The translations under genes were made by a program, and so were the position numbers. From Sphingopyxis sp. MWB1 (lineage in GTDB: Bacteria > Pseudomonadota > Alphaproteobacteria > Sphingomonadales > Sphingomonadaceae), in NCBI RefSeq assembly GCF_000763945.1, contig NZ_JQFJ01000002.1, forward strand, positions 2,221,501 to 2,285,500: DNA of 64,000 bases, given 5' to 3'. The notes beneath the pieces are model-generated. The model did not search any database. It was not told the origin of the DNA and saw nothing but the letters and a program-made list of their open reading frames with translations. Of this stretch, positions 9,021 through 19,703 are shown one piece after another. Position 1 is the stretch's first letter; each line of letters starts with the position of its first letter.

Positions 9021-10082
9021 TTAAAATTCGTCGAAACCCGCTTGCCCCGCCGCGCCCTCGCGGCGCAGCAGCTCATCCTTGATCGGCAGGCCATAGGCAT
9101 AGCCGCCGAGCGTGCCGTCGCTGCGCACGACGCGGTGACAGGGGATCAGCACCGCGACATTGTTCGCCCCATTGGCGCTGCCCGCCGCGCGCACTGCGGC
9201 GGGGCGGCCGACAGCGGCGGCGATTTCGGCATAGCTTCGCGTCTCGCCCGCGGGGATTTTCCTCAGTTCGCGCCACACCGCTTCCTGAAAAGCGGTGCCC
9301 TTCACATCGATGGGGATATGGTCAAAGCCGTTCACCGGCGCCTCGACCGCTGCGACCACTTCGGCGAGCAGCGCTTCAAAGGCCGCGCCCCCTTCGACCA
9401 GGGTGGCGGCGGGAAAGCGCTTTTCCAGCGCCTCGCGTCCTTCGTCGAACGACAGGCGGCACACCCCCTTGTCGGTGGCGGCGACCAGCATCTGCCCCAG
9501 GCTCGTCGGCACGACCGCCCAATGGATCGTTGCCCCCTTGCCGCCATTCACCCAGGCCGAAGCGGCCATGCCCATGCGTCCCTCCATATTCTCGTAAAAG
9601 CGCGACGGCCCCGAAAAGCCCGCGTCATAAATGGCGTCGGTCACCCGTTCGCCTTCGCTTAAGGCCTTGCGCGCGCGCTCGTCGCGCAGGGCGCGGGCAT
9701 AAGCGGCGGGCGACAGGCCGGTGTGGCGGGTGAAGACCCGCTGGAAATGTGTCGGCGAATAGCCGGTGCGGCGCGCGAGATCGGCGAGCGCCAGCGGCTC
9801 CTCACTCGCCTTGATCGCGGCGATCGCCTTGATCACCGCGCTGTCGTCGCGCGCAACATCGTCAGGCAGGCAGCGCTTGCAGGGGCGCAGCCCCGTGGCG
9901 CGCGCCGCCGCCCCGTCGGCGAAAAAGCGGACATTCTCGCGCAAGGGGTGGCGCGCGGCGCAGCTTGGCCGACAATAAATGCCCGTGGTCAGAACGCCGG
10001 TCACGAACCGCCCGTCATAGGCCTTGTCGCGGCGCTGGACGGCGACCCAGCGTTCGTCGTCGGTCATGGTGGCTTGCGTCAT
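9021..10082 (-). CDS. ada: Bifunctional Ada: methylphosphotriester sensor and O6-methylguanine-DNA methyltransferase
   Basis: Ada-type protein of 353 aa. The N-terminal zinc domain carries the four cysteines (C37, C41, C68, C71), one of which accepts methyl from phosphotriesters. An AraC-type helix-turn-helix (about 85-180, with ADLARRTGYSPTHFQRVF) follows, then the suicide methyltransferase domain with the PCHRV active site (C315). The complete domain set implies a self-regulating adaptive-response activator. It is three bases downstream of a DUF1203 gene, so the two are translated from one message. An ATG five codons inside (MTDDERW) is an alternative start. I could not identify an Ada-type operator with confidence. 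Confidence 0.95.
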   Translation of the reverse strand: MTQATMTDDERWVAVQRRDKAYDGRFVTGVLTTGIYCRPSCAARHPLRENVRFFADGAAARATGLRPCKRCLPDDVARDDSAVIKAIAAIKASEEPLALADLARRTGYSPTHFQRVFTRHTGLSPAAYARALRDERARKALSEGERVTDAIYDAGFSGPSRFYENMEGRMGMAASAWVNGGKGATIHWAVVPTSLGQMLVAATDKGVCRLSFDEGREALEKRFPAATLVEGGAAFEALLAEVVAAVEAPVNGFDHIPIDVKGTAFQEAVWRELRKIPAGETRSYAEIAAAVGRPAAVRAAGSANGANNVAVLIPCHRVVRSDGTLGGYAYGLPIKDELLRREGAAGQAGFDEF

Positions 10083-10085
10083 GGG

Positions 10086-10547
10086 TCAACCCCTATCGAT
10101 GCGCGCGGCGAAACAGCCGTTCGTCGCATATTGCGCGTGAATATAGGTGACATCGGCGCGGTCGAACAGCGCACGGATCGCCGTGTCGCTTTCCGCGCCG
10201 GGAACCAGGCGGGCGGCGGCGAGCATTCCTTTTTTGTCAAAGCCGCGAAAGGCCATTGTTCGTCCGGTAAAGGCGGGGGGCGGCTCATCGACATAAGTGG
10301 CGGGAAGGGCGCCGCGTCCGACATAAATGGCATAGGCGCTGCGGAACGGGGTTTCGACATCATGGCTGACATGATGGGTTAGAATGAGCTGCTCGCCAGC
10401 AGGCACATCGTCGAGGGTGATGCGGCAGGGATAGCCGCGCCCCTCTGCGCTCAGTCGCACCGCGCGCCGCGCGCTCAGTTCAGCATCGCTCATCGCGAAC
10501 AGCGGCGCAAAGGGTGCGGGGTCAAGGCCGGTCATTTGATAGCGCAT
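10086..10547 (-). CDS. DUF1203 protein, copy 1
   Basis: Protein of 153 aa of the DUF1203 family (no assigned function; family known from uncharacterised bacterial proteins). It is clearly paralogous to the gene just upstream: both have GLDPAxFAPLFAM at the N-terminus, PCRI near 40, HHxSHDVxTPxRSAYAI near 60-75, a central RGFD, and GCFAAR at the end. The ribosome site GGAAAGGA lies about six bases before the ATG. It is followed after three bases by ada, which suggests co-expression with alkylation response. A conserved upstream motif is given as a separate entry. Confidence 0.85.
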   Translation of the reverse strand: MRYQMTGLDPAPFAPLFAMSDAELSARRAVRLSAEGRGYPCRITLDDVPAGEQLILTHHVSHDVETPFRSAYAIYVGRGALPATYVDEPPPAFTGRTMAFRGFDKKGMLAAARLVPGAESDTAIRALFDRADVTYIHAQYATNGCFAARIDRG

Positions 10548-10602
10548 TATCCATCCTTTCCTTGAGGGTGGGCCCTTGTGCCATGGCCTTGTCGCTGCTG
10601 CG

Positions 10603-10622
10603 TCCCGATGCTTGCGATCAAA
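10603..10622 (-). promoter_or_regulatory. Conserved 20-bp motif upstream of DUF1203 copy 1
   Basis: On the minus strand the motif reads TTTGATCGCAAGCATCGGGA and ends about 55 bases before the start codon. The same motif with two differences (TTTGACCGCAAACATCGGGA) sits at a similar distance before the second DUF1203 gene. The rest of the two upstream regions is much less alike, so the motif is a candidate operator or promoter element rather than passive duplication. Confidence 0.5.
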
Positions 10623-10641
10623 AGAGGGGCAAGTTCGATGT

Positions 10642-11112
10642 CTAGGTTTCGCTGCGCCTCACGCGCGCGGCGAAACAGCCATGCGCCGCATTATGTGCGT
10701 CGATATAGGCAATGGATTCGTCGGCGAACAAGGCGCGGATCGCGGCATCGGCCTCCCCGGGCAGTGCCAGCTTGGCATCGCGCAGCATCCCCTGTGCGTC
10801 AAAGCCGCGCATCGCTATGGGGCGCCGCTCAAAGACCGGCGGCACCCGGTCTTCATAATGAGCGGCCTCCACATTCTGCCGCACGAAAATCGCATAGGCG
10901 CTGCGATAGGGGGTGGGCACATCATGGCTGATATGGTGAAGCAGGATCAGCGTTTCGCCGTGGGCAGCATCCACCAAGCTGATCCGGCAGGGAAAGCTTT
11001 TAGGGGCCGCAGCGGTTACGCGCATCGCCCCGCGCTCCGCAAGCGCGGCATCGTCCATGGCAAATAACGGAGCGAAATCGGCGGGGTCGAGGCCGGCGAT
11101 AGAATAGGTCAT
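10642..11112 (-). CDS. DUF1203 protein, copy 2
   Basis: Second DUF1203 protein, 156 aa, alignable along its full length with copy 1 and, by eye, roughly half identical. It shares GLDPADFAPLFAM, PCRISL, HHISHDVPTPYRSAYAIFV, MRGFDAQGM and HGCFAARV. The ribosome site GAAAGGA is about six bases upstream of the ATG. The 94-base gap to copy 1 contains copy 1's own motif, so each copy may have its own promoter as well as sharing a transcript. Function unknown; conserved His and Asp residues could hint at a catalytic or metal site, but that is a guess. Confidence 0.85.
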   Translation of the reverse strand: MTYSIAGLDPADFAPLFAMDDAALAERGAMRVTAAAPKSFPCRISLVDAAHGETLILLHHISHDVPTPYRSAYAIFVRQNVEAAHYEDRVPPVFERRPIAMRGFDAQGMLRDAKLALPGEADAAIRALFADESIAYIDAHNAAHGCFAARVRRSET

Positions 11113-11160
11113 GGCATCATCCTTTCGTTTCCCCGATAGGCTTTGCGCGGCGGCGACACC

Positions 11161-11180
11161 TCCCGATGTTTGCGGTCAAA
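11161..11180 (-). promoter_or_regulatory. Conserved 20-bp motif upstream of DUF1203 copy 2
   Basis: Minus-strand sequence TTTGACCGCAAACATCGGGA, about 48 bases before the start of copy 2. It matches 18 of 20 bases of the motif in front of copy 1. Position and conservation fit a shared regulator site for both DUF1203 genes and the downstream ada gene. Confidence 0.5.
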
Positions 11181-11284
11181 GCAGGATGAGATGGCGCGAT
11201 GAATATCCCCCGATTTGGCGCTGCAGGGGGATTCGGACCATGCCGGCCTTGCCATCGCCCTTGGAGCCACTAGGTTCCCGCGCA

Positions 11285-12811
11285 ATGACTCGTCTGCTGA
11301 CCCTGCTGCTCGCCCTTTTCGCCATTCTTCTGCCTGCGCGGGCGGCGGATGATATCAGTGCGGTGTCGCGCAGCGTGGTGCGCGTCGTCACCGTCGCGAT
11401 GATGAACGGCGAGGTTGTCGGCTTCGGCCATGGCAGCGGCATCGCCATTTCGCCGACCCGCATCGTCACCAATGCCCATGTCGTCGAATCGGCGGTTAAA
11501 TATCCGCAGAATGTCGCGCTGGGCGTCGTTCCGTCCGAAGGAAAGAAAAGCTATCCCGCGCGGCTTGTCGCCATCGACACGCAGCGCGACCTTGCGCTGA
11601 TTGAAATGACCGAGGGGCGGGTGCCACCCGCTGCCGTCTATTCAGGGCCGCTCGATGCCGGCGCCGATGTCACCGCGCTGGGCTATCCCGGCAATGTCGA
11701 CCTCGCGACGGCGCGCAGCGCCGCCGACTATATCACCCCCCGCAATCCGGTACGCAGCGAAGGCAATATGTCGAATCGCGAAAGCGTCGACGGCGTGGGA
11801 ATGCTCGTCCACACCGCCAAGATTTCGCGCGGCAATTCGGGTGGGCCGCTCGTTGATCAATGCGGCCGGATTGTGGGTATCAACAGCGCGATCACCCGCG
11901 CCGACGATGGCGACTCGCCCTTTGCCTTTGCCATATCAGTGCGCGAGCTCGCGCGTTTCCTGTCCGAAGCGGGGCAAAGCTATAACAGCATCGGCACCCA
12001 GTGCCTGAGCCTCGCCGAAGCCGATGCGCGCGACCGCGCCGCGCTCGATGCCGAAGCGCGCGCCGAAGCCAGGGAGAAGGCCGCAAGCGAAGCCGCCGCC
12101 CGCGCGACGCGCGAACGCAAGCTTGCCCATGTTGAAGAACAGGCGCTCGCCGCGCGCGAGAACCGCATGGCGCTGGCGGGTGTGCTCTTTGTCATCGGCG
12201 CGCTCGGCGCGGGCGCGGGGTTGATGTTCCATGGACAAGGGAAAGCCCGCAACGCCAAAATTGCGGGCGGCGCAGGCGCGGCCTTGATGATCGTCGCGGC
12301 GCTCCTGTTCATCACCCGCCCCGACGCCCGCGCCGACCTTCCCGAGGACACGCCCGCACCCGCCGCCGGAGACAAGGCGCCAACGGTTGCCGCTGCGGGC
12401 GATTTCCTGTGCACCATCCGCCCGAACCGCAGTCGCATCACTGTTTCCTCGACCGCGGATGTGCCCGTCAGCATCGATGCAAAGGGCTGCGTTAATGACC
12501 GCACCCAATATGCGCGCGGCGCCGATGGCCGCTGGCAACGCATATTGGTCCCCAATCAGGAAGCAACCGTCACCATCGCCTCCATCGACCCGGCGGCGCA
12601 GGAGTATCGCGTCGAACGCTATCTGCTCGACGCTGAAACCATGGCCAAGGCGCGCGCGACCCGCGCGGCGATGAGCGTCAAAAGCTGCGCCGCCGACGAA
12701 GCGGCAATGACGGCCTTTGCCGCGCAGCAGGAGGCGATTCGCGCGACCTTGCCCGGCAGCCCCAATGAGCGGCTGGTCTATGAATGCCAAAAGCTCGCGA
12801 AAAAGGATTGA
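11285..12811 (+). CDS. Secreted/membrane trypsin-like serine protease with C-terminal membrane module
   Basis: Protein of 508 aa with a signal peptide (residues 1-20, cleavage near ARAAD). A trypsin/DegP-like domain follows with the full triad: His65 in TNAHVVES, Asp102 in QRDLALIEM and Ser185 in GNSGGPLV. From about 245 to 295 runs an Ala/Arg/Glu-rich coiled coil, then two membrane helices (about 296-316 and 324-345) and a C-terminal domain of about 110 residues that contains several cysteines. No PDZ domain is present, unlike DegP. The helical hairpin places both the protease and the C-terminal domain in the periplasm. The substrate is unknown. Confidence 0.82.
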   Translation: MTRLLTLLLALFAILLPARAADDISAVSRSVVRVVTVAMMNGEVVGFGHGSGIAISPTRIVTNAHVVESAVKYPQNVALGVVPSEGKKSYPARLVAIDTQRDLALIEMTEGRVPPAAVYSGPLDAGADVTALGYPGNVDLATARSAADYITPRNPVRSEGNMSNRESVDGVGMLVHTAKISRGNSGGPLVDQCGRIVGINSAITRADDGDSPFAFAISVRELARFLSEAGQSYNSIGTQCLSLAEADARDRAALDAEARAEAREKAASEAAARATRERKLAHVEEQALAARENRMALAGVLFVIGALGAGAGLMFHGQGKARNAKIAGGAGAALMIVAALLFITRPDARADLPEDTPAPAAGDKAPTVAAAGDFLCTIRPNRSRITVSSTADVPVSIDAKGCVNDRTQYARGADGRWQRILVPNQEATVTIASIDPAAQEYRVERYLLDAETMAKARATRAAMSVKSCAADEAAMTAFAAQQEAIRATLPGSPNERLVYECQKLAKKD

Positions 12812-12839
12812 TTGCACAGGCCTGGCTGCGTGCTGCTTG

Positions 12840-13388
12840 TTATAGGGGCCATTCTCCAGCAAGGCTGGCCTGAAGCGCACAAATGTTGCGCCCGATTTGC
12901 CCGGAGGCCAGAAGACCCGGCCCCAGAGGTCCGGAGCGATCCTCGCCAAGCGGAGGAAGCGAGCGGAGTGCGGCACGCACCTCGTCTGACATCTGGCGCA
13001 TTTGCCATTTGATTTCCTGTTCGGCAGCGTCGGGACGATCGAGCGCGGACAGGCGAACGGCTTCAATCGCATAAGCTGCGGCACCCAGCGCGTGGGCGCC
13101 CATGTGGCAAACCGCTGCCGCCTGCCCCGCGGCCTTGGCCGCCGCCGCAGCGGCGGGCGAGCCTGCATCCTGCGCCGCGCTTCCACCTGCGAAGCGGCGA
13201 CGAATTTCAGACGCTGTATCCACTTCGCCCTGTGCAAAGGCCCGCGTCCGCGCAATGGCGGCCCGTGGACGCTCATCGCCGGGCCGAGCTGTTTCGAACA
13301 GCCCCAGCACATGTTCGGCGCAGGTCGCGGCCCATTCGGCGACAAGGCGCCGTTCAGCCTCGCTCAGGGTCTGGATGGATCGGGTCAT
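12840..13388 (-). CDS. Imm5-like putative immunity-family protein
   Basis: Helical, alanine-rich protein of 182 aa. The pattern AAVCHMGAHALGAAAYAIEAVRLSA in the middle and an N-terminal LSEAERRLVAEWAATCAEHVL helix resemble the Imm-5-like family of putative polymorphic-toxin immunity proteins, many members of which are mis-annotated as SbcC. No toxin gene is beside it: the neighbours are a serine protease (convergent) and a dienelactone hydrolase. Whether it is an orphan immunity gene or does something else is unknown. Confidence 0.6.
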   Translation of the reverse strand: MTRSIQTLSEAERRLVAEWAATCAEHVLGLFETARPGDERPRAAIARTRAFAQGEVDTASEIRRRFAGGSAAQDAGSPAAAAAAKAAGQAAAVCHMGAHALGAAAYAIEAVRLSALDRPDAAEQEIKWQMRQMSDEVRAALRSLPPLGEDRSGPLGPGLLASGQIGRNICALQASLAGEWPL

Positions 13389-13464
13389 CTCATCTGTTCC
13401 GCAACAATGTATCTCACATCCCCGTTTCCGACCGCTGATGGCCTGCCGCCCTATGTCGAGGGCC

Positions 13465-14142
13465 TTACCCCCCGCAGGCCTTGAACAGCATCAATGTTCG
13501 TTCGCGGGCCAGATCGGCGCTGGGTTGGTGGTAATCCTTGCGGCGGTCGCTGTTGAAGCCATGGCCTGCATCATAGACGAAAATCTCCGCGGTCGGGTGA
13601 CGTCGCGTGGCGAGTGCCTCCACCCCGTCCATCGATATGCCCGCATCATGGCGTCCGAAATGAGCGATGGCGGCGCAGCGCGGCGCTTCATCCTTGAACA
13701 TCGTCGGTATCAGGCTGCCATAATAGGCTGACGCGGCGGCAAGATCAGGGCTGATCTGCGCCATCCGCCACGCAACCGACCCGCCATAGCAATAGCCGAC
13801 AATGAAGACGGGGCCGTCCGTTTTGAGGGCATCGATACAGGTTTGCGCGTCCTTCAGGCTTTGATCGAACGGATGAATGTCGCGCGCCAGCGCGATGGCG
13901 CGTTCCAGACCCTCGCCTGAATAATCGCTTTCAAAGCCGGGATGCTCGCGGTCGAACAGTGCGGGGGCGAACACTTCATAACCATCATCGGCATATTCAT
14001 CGCACAGCTCGCGGATATGGTCGGTAACCCCGAATATCTCCTGAACCAGAACCAGCCCGCCGCGCCGCGTCCCTTTTGCGCTGGCATGATAGACAGCGAT
14101 GTCGGCGCCATCGTCCATCGTCATCCGCGTCATTTCGCCCAT
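13465..14142 (-). CDS. Dienelactone hydrolase family protein
   Basis: Alpha/beta hydrolase of 225 aa in the dienelactone hydrolase family. The nucleophile is a cysteine in GYCYGG near residue 118, the acid is in HFGRHDAGI and the histidine in DAGHGF, giving the Cys-Asp-His triad typical of this family. VQEIFGVTDHIRE near residue 33 is a family signature. It is probably cytoplasmic, since no signal peptide is visible. Substrates range from lactones to xenobiotic esters, and no aromatic-degradation genes lie near it, so a specific role is not supported. It is divergent from the atp operon. Confidence 0.9.
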   Translation of the reverse strand: MGEMTRMTMDDGADIAVYHASAKGTRRGGLVLVQEIFGVTDHIRELCDEYADDGYEVFAPALFDREHPGFESDYSGEGLERAIALARDIHPFDQSLKDAQTCIDALKTDGPVFIVGYCYGGSVAWRMAQISPDLAAASAYYGSLIPTMFKDEAPRCAAIAHFGRHDAGISMDGVEALATRRHPTAEIFVYDAGHGFNSDRRKDYHQPSADLARERTLMLFKACGG

Positions 14143-14224
14143 CCTTGCCTCCCCGTCTTTGTCGGCGCTTGCGTCCTACCCCGTTCCTATCGGCCAGGGG
14201 GGGAAATGCAAACGCTGCCCCAGC

Positions 14225-14252
14225 TTGCATTGCGACAAAATCGTTGCTAGGC
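14225..14252 (+). promoter_or_regulatory. Putative promoter of the atp operon
   Basis: TTGCAT (14225-14230), a 16-base spacer and CTAGGC (14247-14252) resemble the housekeeping promoter pattern of sphingomonads. The site lies about 95 bases before atpH in the gap between the divergent hydrolase and the operon. It was chosen by eye. Confidence 0.4.
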
Positions 14253-14345
14253 GCGCCGCGACTTCGCGTGGGGGGCATTCGCAGAATCTCCGCCAAAACC
14301 GCGCGACCCATCCCCCACGGGATCGTTAGAAAAGGACTTTCGCGC

Positions 14346-14912
14346 GTGGAGAATTCCGGCGGCATTCAAGGCAACATCACGGCGAGCCTCGCGGGCCGCT
14401 ATGCCAGTGCGCTGTTCGCTCTGGCCCGCGAATCGAATCAGATCGACAGCGTTCAAAAAAGCCTCGCGGCGTTGAAAAGCGAATTGGGCGAATCGGCGGA
14501 CCTGAAATTATTGGTGACCAGCCCGGTCGTCAGCCGCACCGATGCCGCCAAGGCCATCGGCGCCGTCGCCAAGGCGATGAAGCTCGACGCGCTGACCGCG
14601 AATTTTCTGGGCGTGCTGGCGGAAAACCGCCGCCTCGCCGACCTGTCCGACATGATCGGCGCCTTTGACGCGATCGTCGCGGCTTATCGCGGCGAAGTCA
14701 CCGCCCAGGTGACGAGCGCGCATCCGCTGGCCGCTGATCAGCTCAAGCAGCTTGCCGCCAATCTGAAGACGCGCGTGGGCCGCGACGTCCAGATTCAGGC
14801 CAAAGTCGATCCCGCCATCCTTGGCGGCCTCGTCGTCCAGCTGGGCAGCCAGCTGATCGACGGCAGCATTCGTACCCGTCTCAACAGCTTCGCGCAGGCG
14901 ATGAAAGGCTAA
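14346..14912 (+). CDS. atpH: ATP synthase F1 subunit delta
   Basis: Delta subunit (188 aa), which clamps the top of F1 to the peripheral stalk. Features of the family: N-terminal helical domain starting at ASLAGRYASALFALA, and the C-terminal TAQVTSAHPLAADQLKQLAANLK segment. A GTG start is chosen because AAAGGA sits about eight bases before it and conservation begins soon after. First gene of atpHAGDC; atpA begins three bases after its stop. Confidence 0.95.
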   Translation: MENSGGIQGNITASLAGRYASALFALARESNQIDSVQKSLAALKSELGESADLKLLVTSPVVSRTDAAKAIGAVAKAMKLDALTANFLGVLAENRRLADLSDMIGAFDAIVAAYRGEVTAQVTSAHPLAADQLKQLAANLKTRVGRDVQIQAKVDPAILGGLVVQLGSQLIDGSIRTRLNSFAQAMKG

Positions 14913-16445
<1,533 letters not shown>

Positions 16446-16500
16446 GACATTTGGGTTGGCCCGGTCCTCATGGCCGGGTTGACGAACCAGAGGGGCCGTA

Positions 16501-18970
<2,470 letters not shown>

Positions 18971-18978
18971 GATAACGA

Positions 18979-19012
18979 CCCTTCCCCCGGCCTGTTTCGG
19001 GGGAAGGGTTTT
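18979..19012 (+). terminator. Terminator-like hairpin between atpD and atpC
   Basis: CCCTTCCCCC (18979-18988) pairs with GGGGGAAGGG (18999-19008), with one further G-C pair inside, an eight-base loop and TTTT directly after. This is shaped like an intrinsic terminator, but the operon continues: the 3' arm GGAAGGG is also the natural ribosome site for the ATG at 19016. It may reduce transcription or translation of atpC relative to atpD, in line with one epsilon per three beta subunits. Confidence 0.65.
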
Positions 19013-19015
19013 AGG

Positions 19016-19282
19016 ATGAAGATGATGGCGCTGAAATTCGAACTCGTCACTCCTGCTCGCCTCGAACGATCGAGCGAGGTTCACATGGTCACCGTGCCGG
19101 GAAGCGAAGGCGATTTCTCGGTGCTCGAAGGCCATGCGCCCTTTATGGCGACGCTGCGCAACGGCCCTCTGACCATCTATGCCTCGGCAGGTGGCGAGCC
19201 GGAAACGATCGAAATCGAAGGCGGCTTTGCCGAGGTCAATGAAAAGGGCCTCACCGTCCTTGCCGAACATATTGCGGGCTAA
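19016..19282 (+). CDS. atpC: ATP synthase F1 subunit epsilon (short form)
   Basis: Epsilon subunit of 88 aa. Only the N-terminal beta-sandwich domain is present ([36 protein letters not shown] and [18 protein letters not shown]). The C-terminal helical hairpin that inhibits ATP hydrolysis in E. coli-type epsilon is missing, so regulation must come from elsewhere. In alphaproteobacteria this role is often taken by a zeta subunit, which is not in the window. ATG at 19016 uses the ribosome site inside the hairpin; ATG at 19025, with AGGA eight bases before it, is an equally good alternative. Confidence 0.92.
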   Translation: MKMMALKFELVTPARLERSSEVHMVTVPGSEGDFSVLEGHAPFMATLRNGPLTIYASAGGEPETIEIEGGFAEVNEKGLTVLAEHIAG

Positions 19283-19304
19283 GGCCTCGCGATATCATGG
19301 GATC

Positions 19305-19328
19305 AAAGGGGCCTTCGGGCCCCTTTTT
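19305..19328 (+). terminator. Intrinsic terminator of the atp operon
   Basis: GGGGCC-TTCG-GGCCCC (19308-19323) with a stable TTCG tetraloop, flanked by AAA upstream and a run of five T downstream. It lies 25 bases after the atpC stop and is a textbook terminator. Confidence 0.9.
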
Positions 19329-19360
19329 CATGCGGCGGGCAGCGCCCATCTTGCCCCCTT

Positions 19361-19390
19361 CGTCATGCCGGACTTGATCCGGCATCCACC
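19361..19390. repeat. Dispersed palindromic repeat, type A
   Basis: CGTCATGCCGGACTTGATCC followed by GGCATCCACC: an imperfect inverted repeat around ACTTGAT. Related copies occur at 33445-33523 and 46337-46363. Such CGTCATCCCGGACTTGATCC-type elements are dispersed between genes in many sphingomonad genomes (from memory). Confidence 0.6.
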
Positions 19391-19404
19391 GCCCCAGCAT
19401 CTTT

Positions 19405-19520
19405 CGTCATTGCGAGGAGCCCGGACCCCGTCCGGGAGCCGAAGCAATCCCCTGCTATCGGCATGGCACGGACAAGGGCTGGAGATTGCTTCGCCCGGCG
19501 CTGCCGGGGTCGCAATGACG
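19405..19520. repeat. Dispersed palindromic repeat, type B (about 116 bp)
   Basis: Outer arms CGTCATTGCGAG (19405-19416) and TCGCAATGACG (19510-19520) are inverted copies, and inner arms GAAGCAATC / GATTGCTTC also pair. The whole forms a long interrupted stem-loop. A second, more worn copy is at 41550-41660. The rest of the 370-base gap between the atp terminator and cpaF shows only this repeat, the type A repeat, and a small hairpin GGTCGGCATGGGCCGACC just before cpaF. Confidence 0.65.
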
Positions 19521-19703
19521 GAATTGAGAGAGGCGACAAGTCAGCCATCCTCTCGCCTGGTCCACGTCCATAAAGACTCGGGCGCCCTCAGCGCGGCATT
19601 AGGAGAATATCAAAGTTTCCAATTTATTCACCCTGTCGACTGGGGGTGGTCGGCATGGGCCGACCTGCCGCCCGGAAGGAAGATCTGAGGGCAGGACCAT
19701 CAT

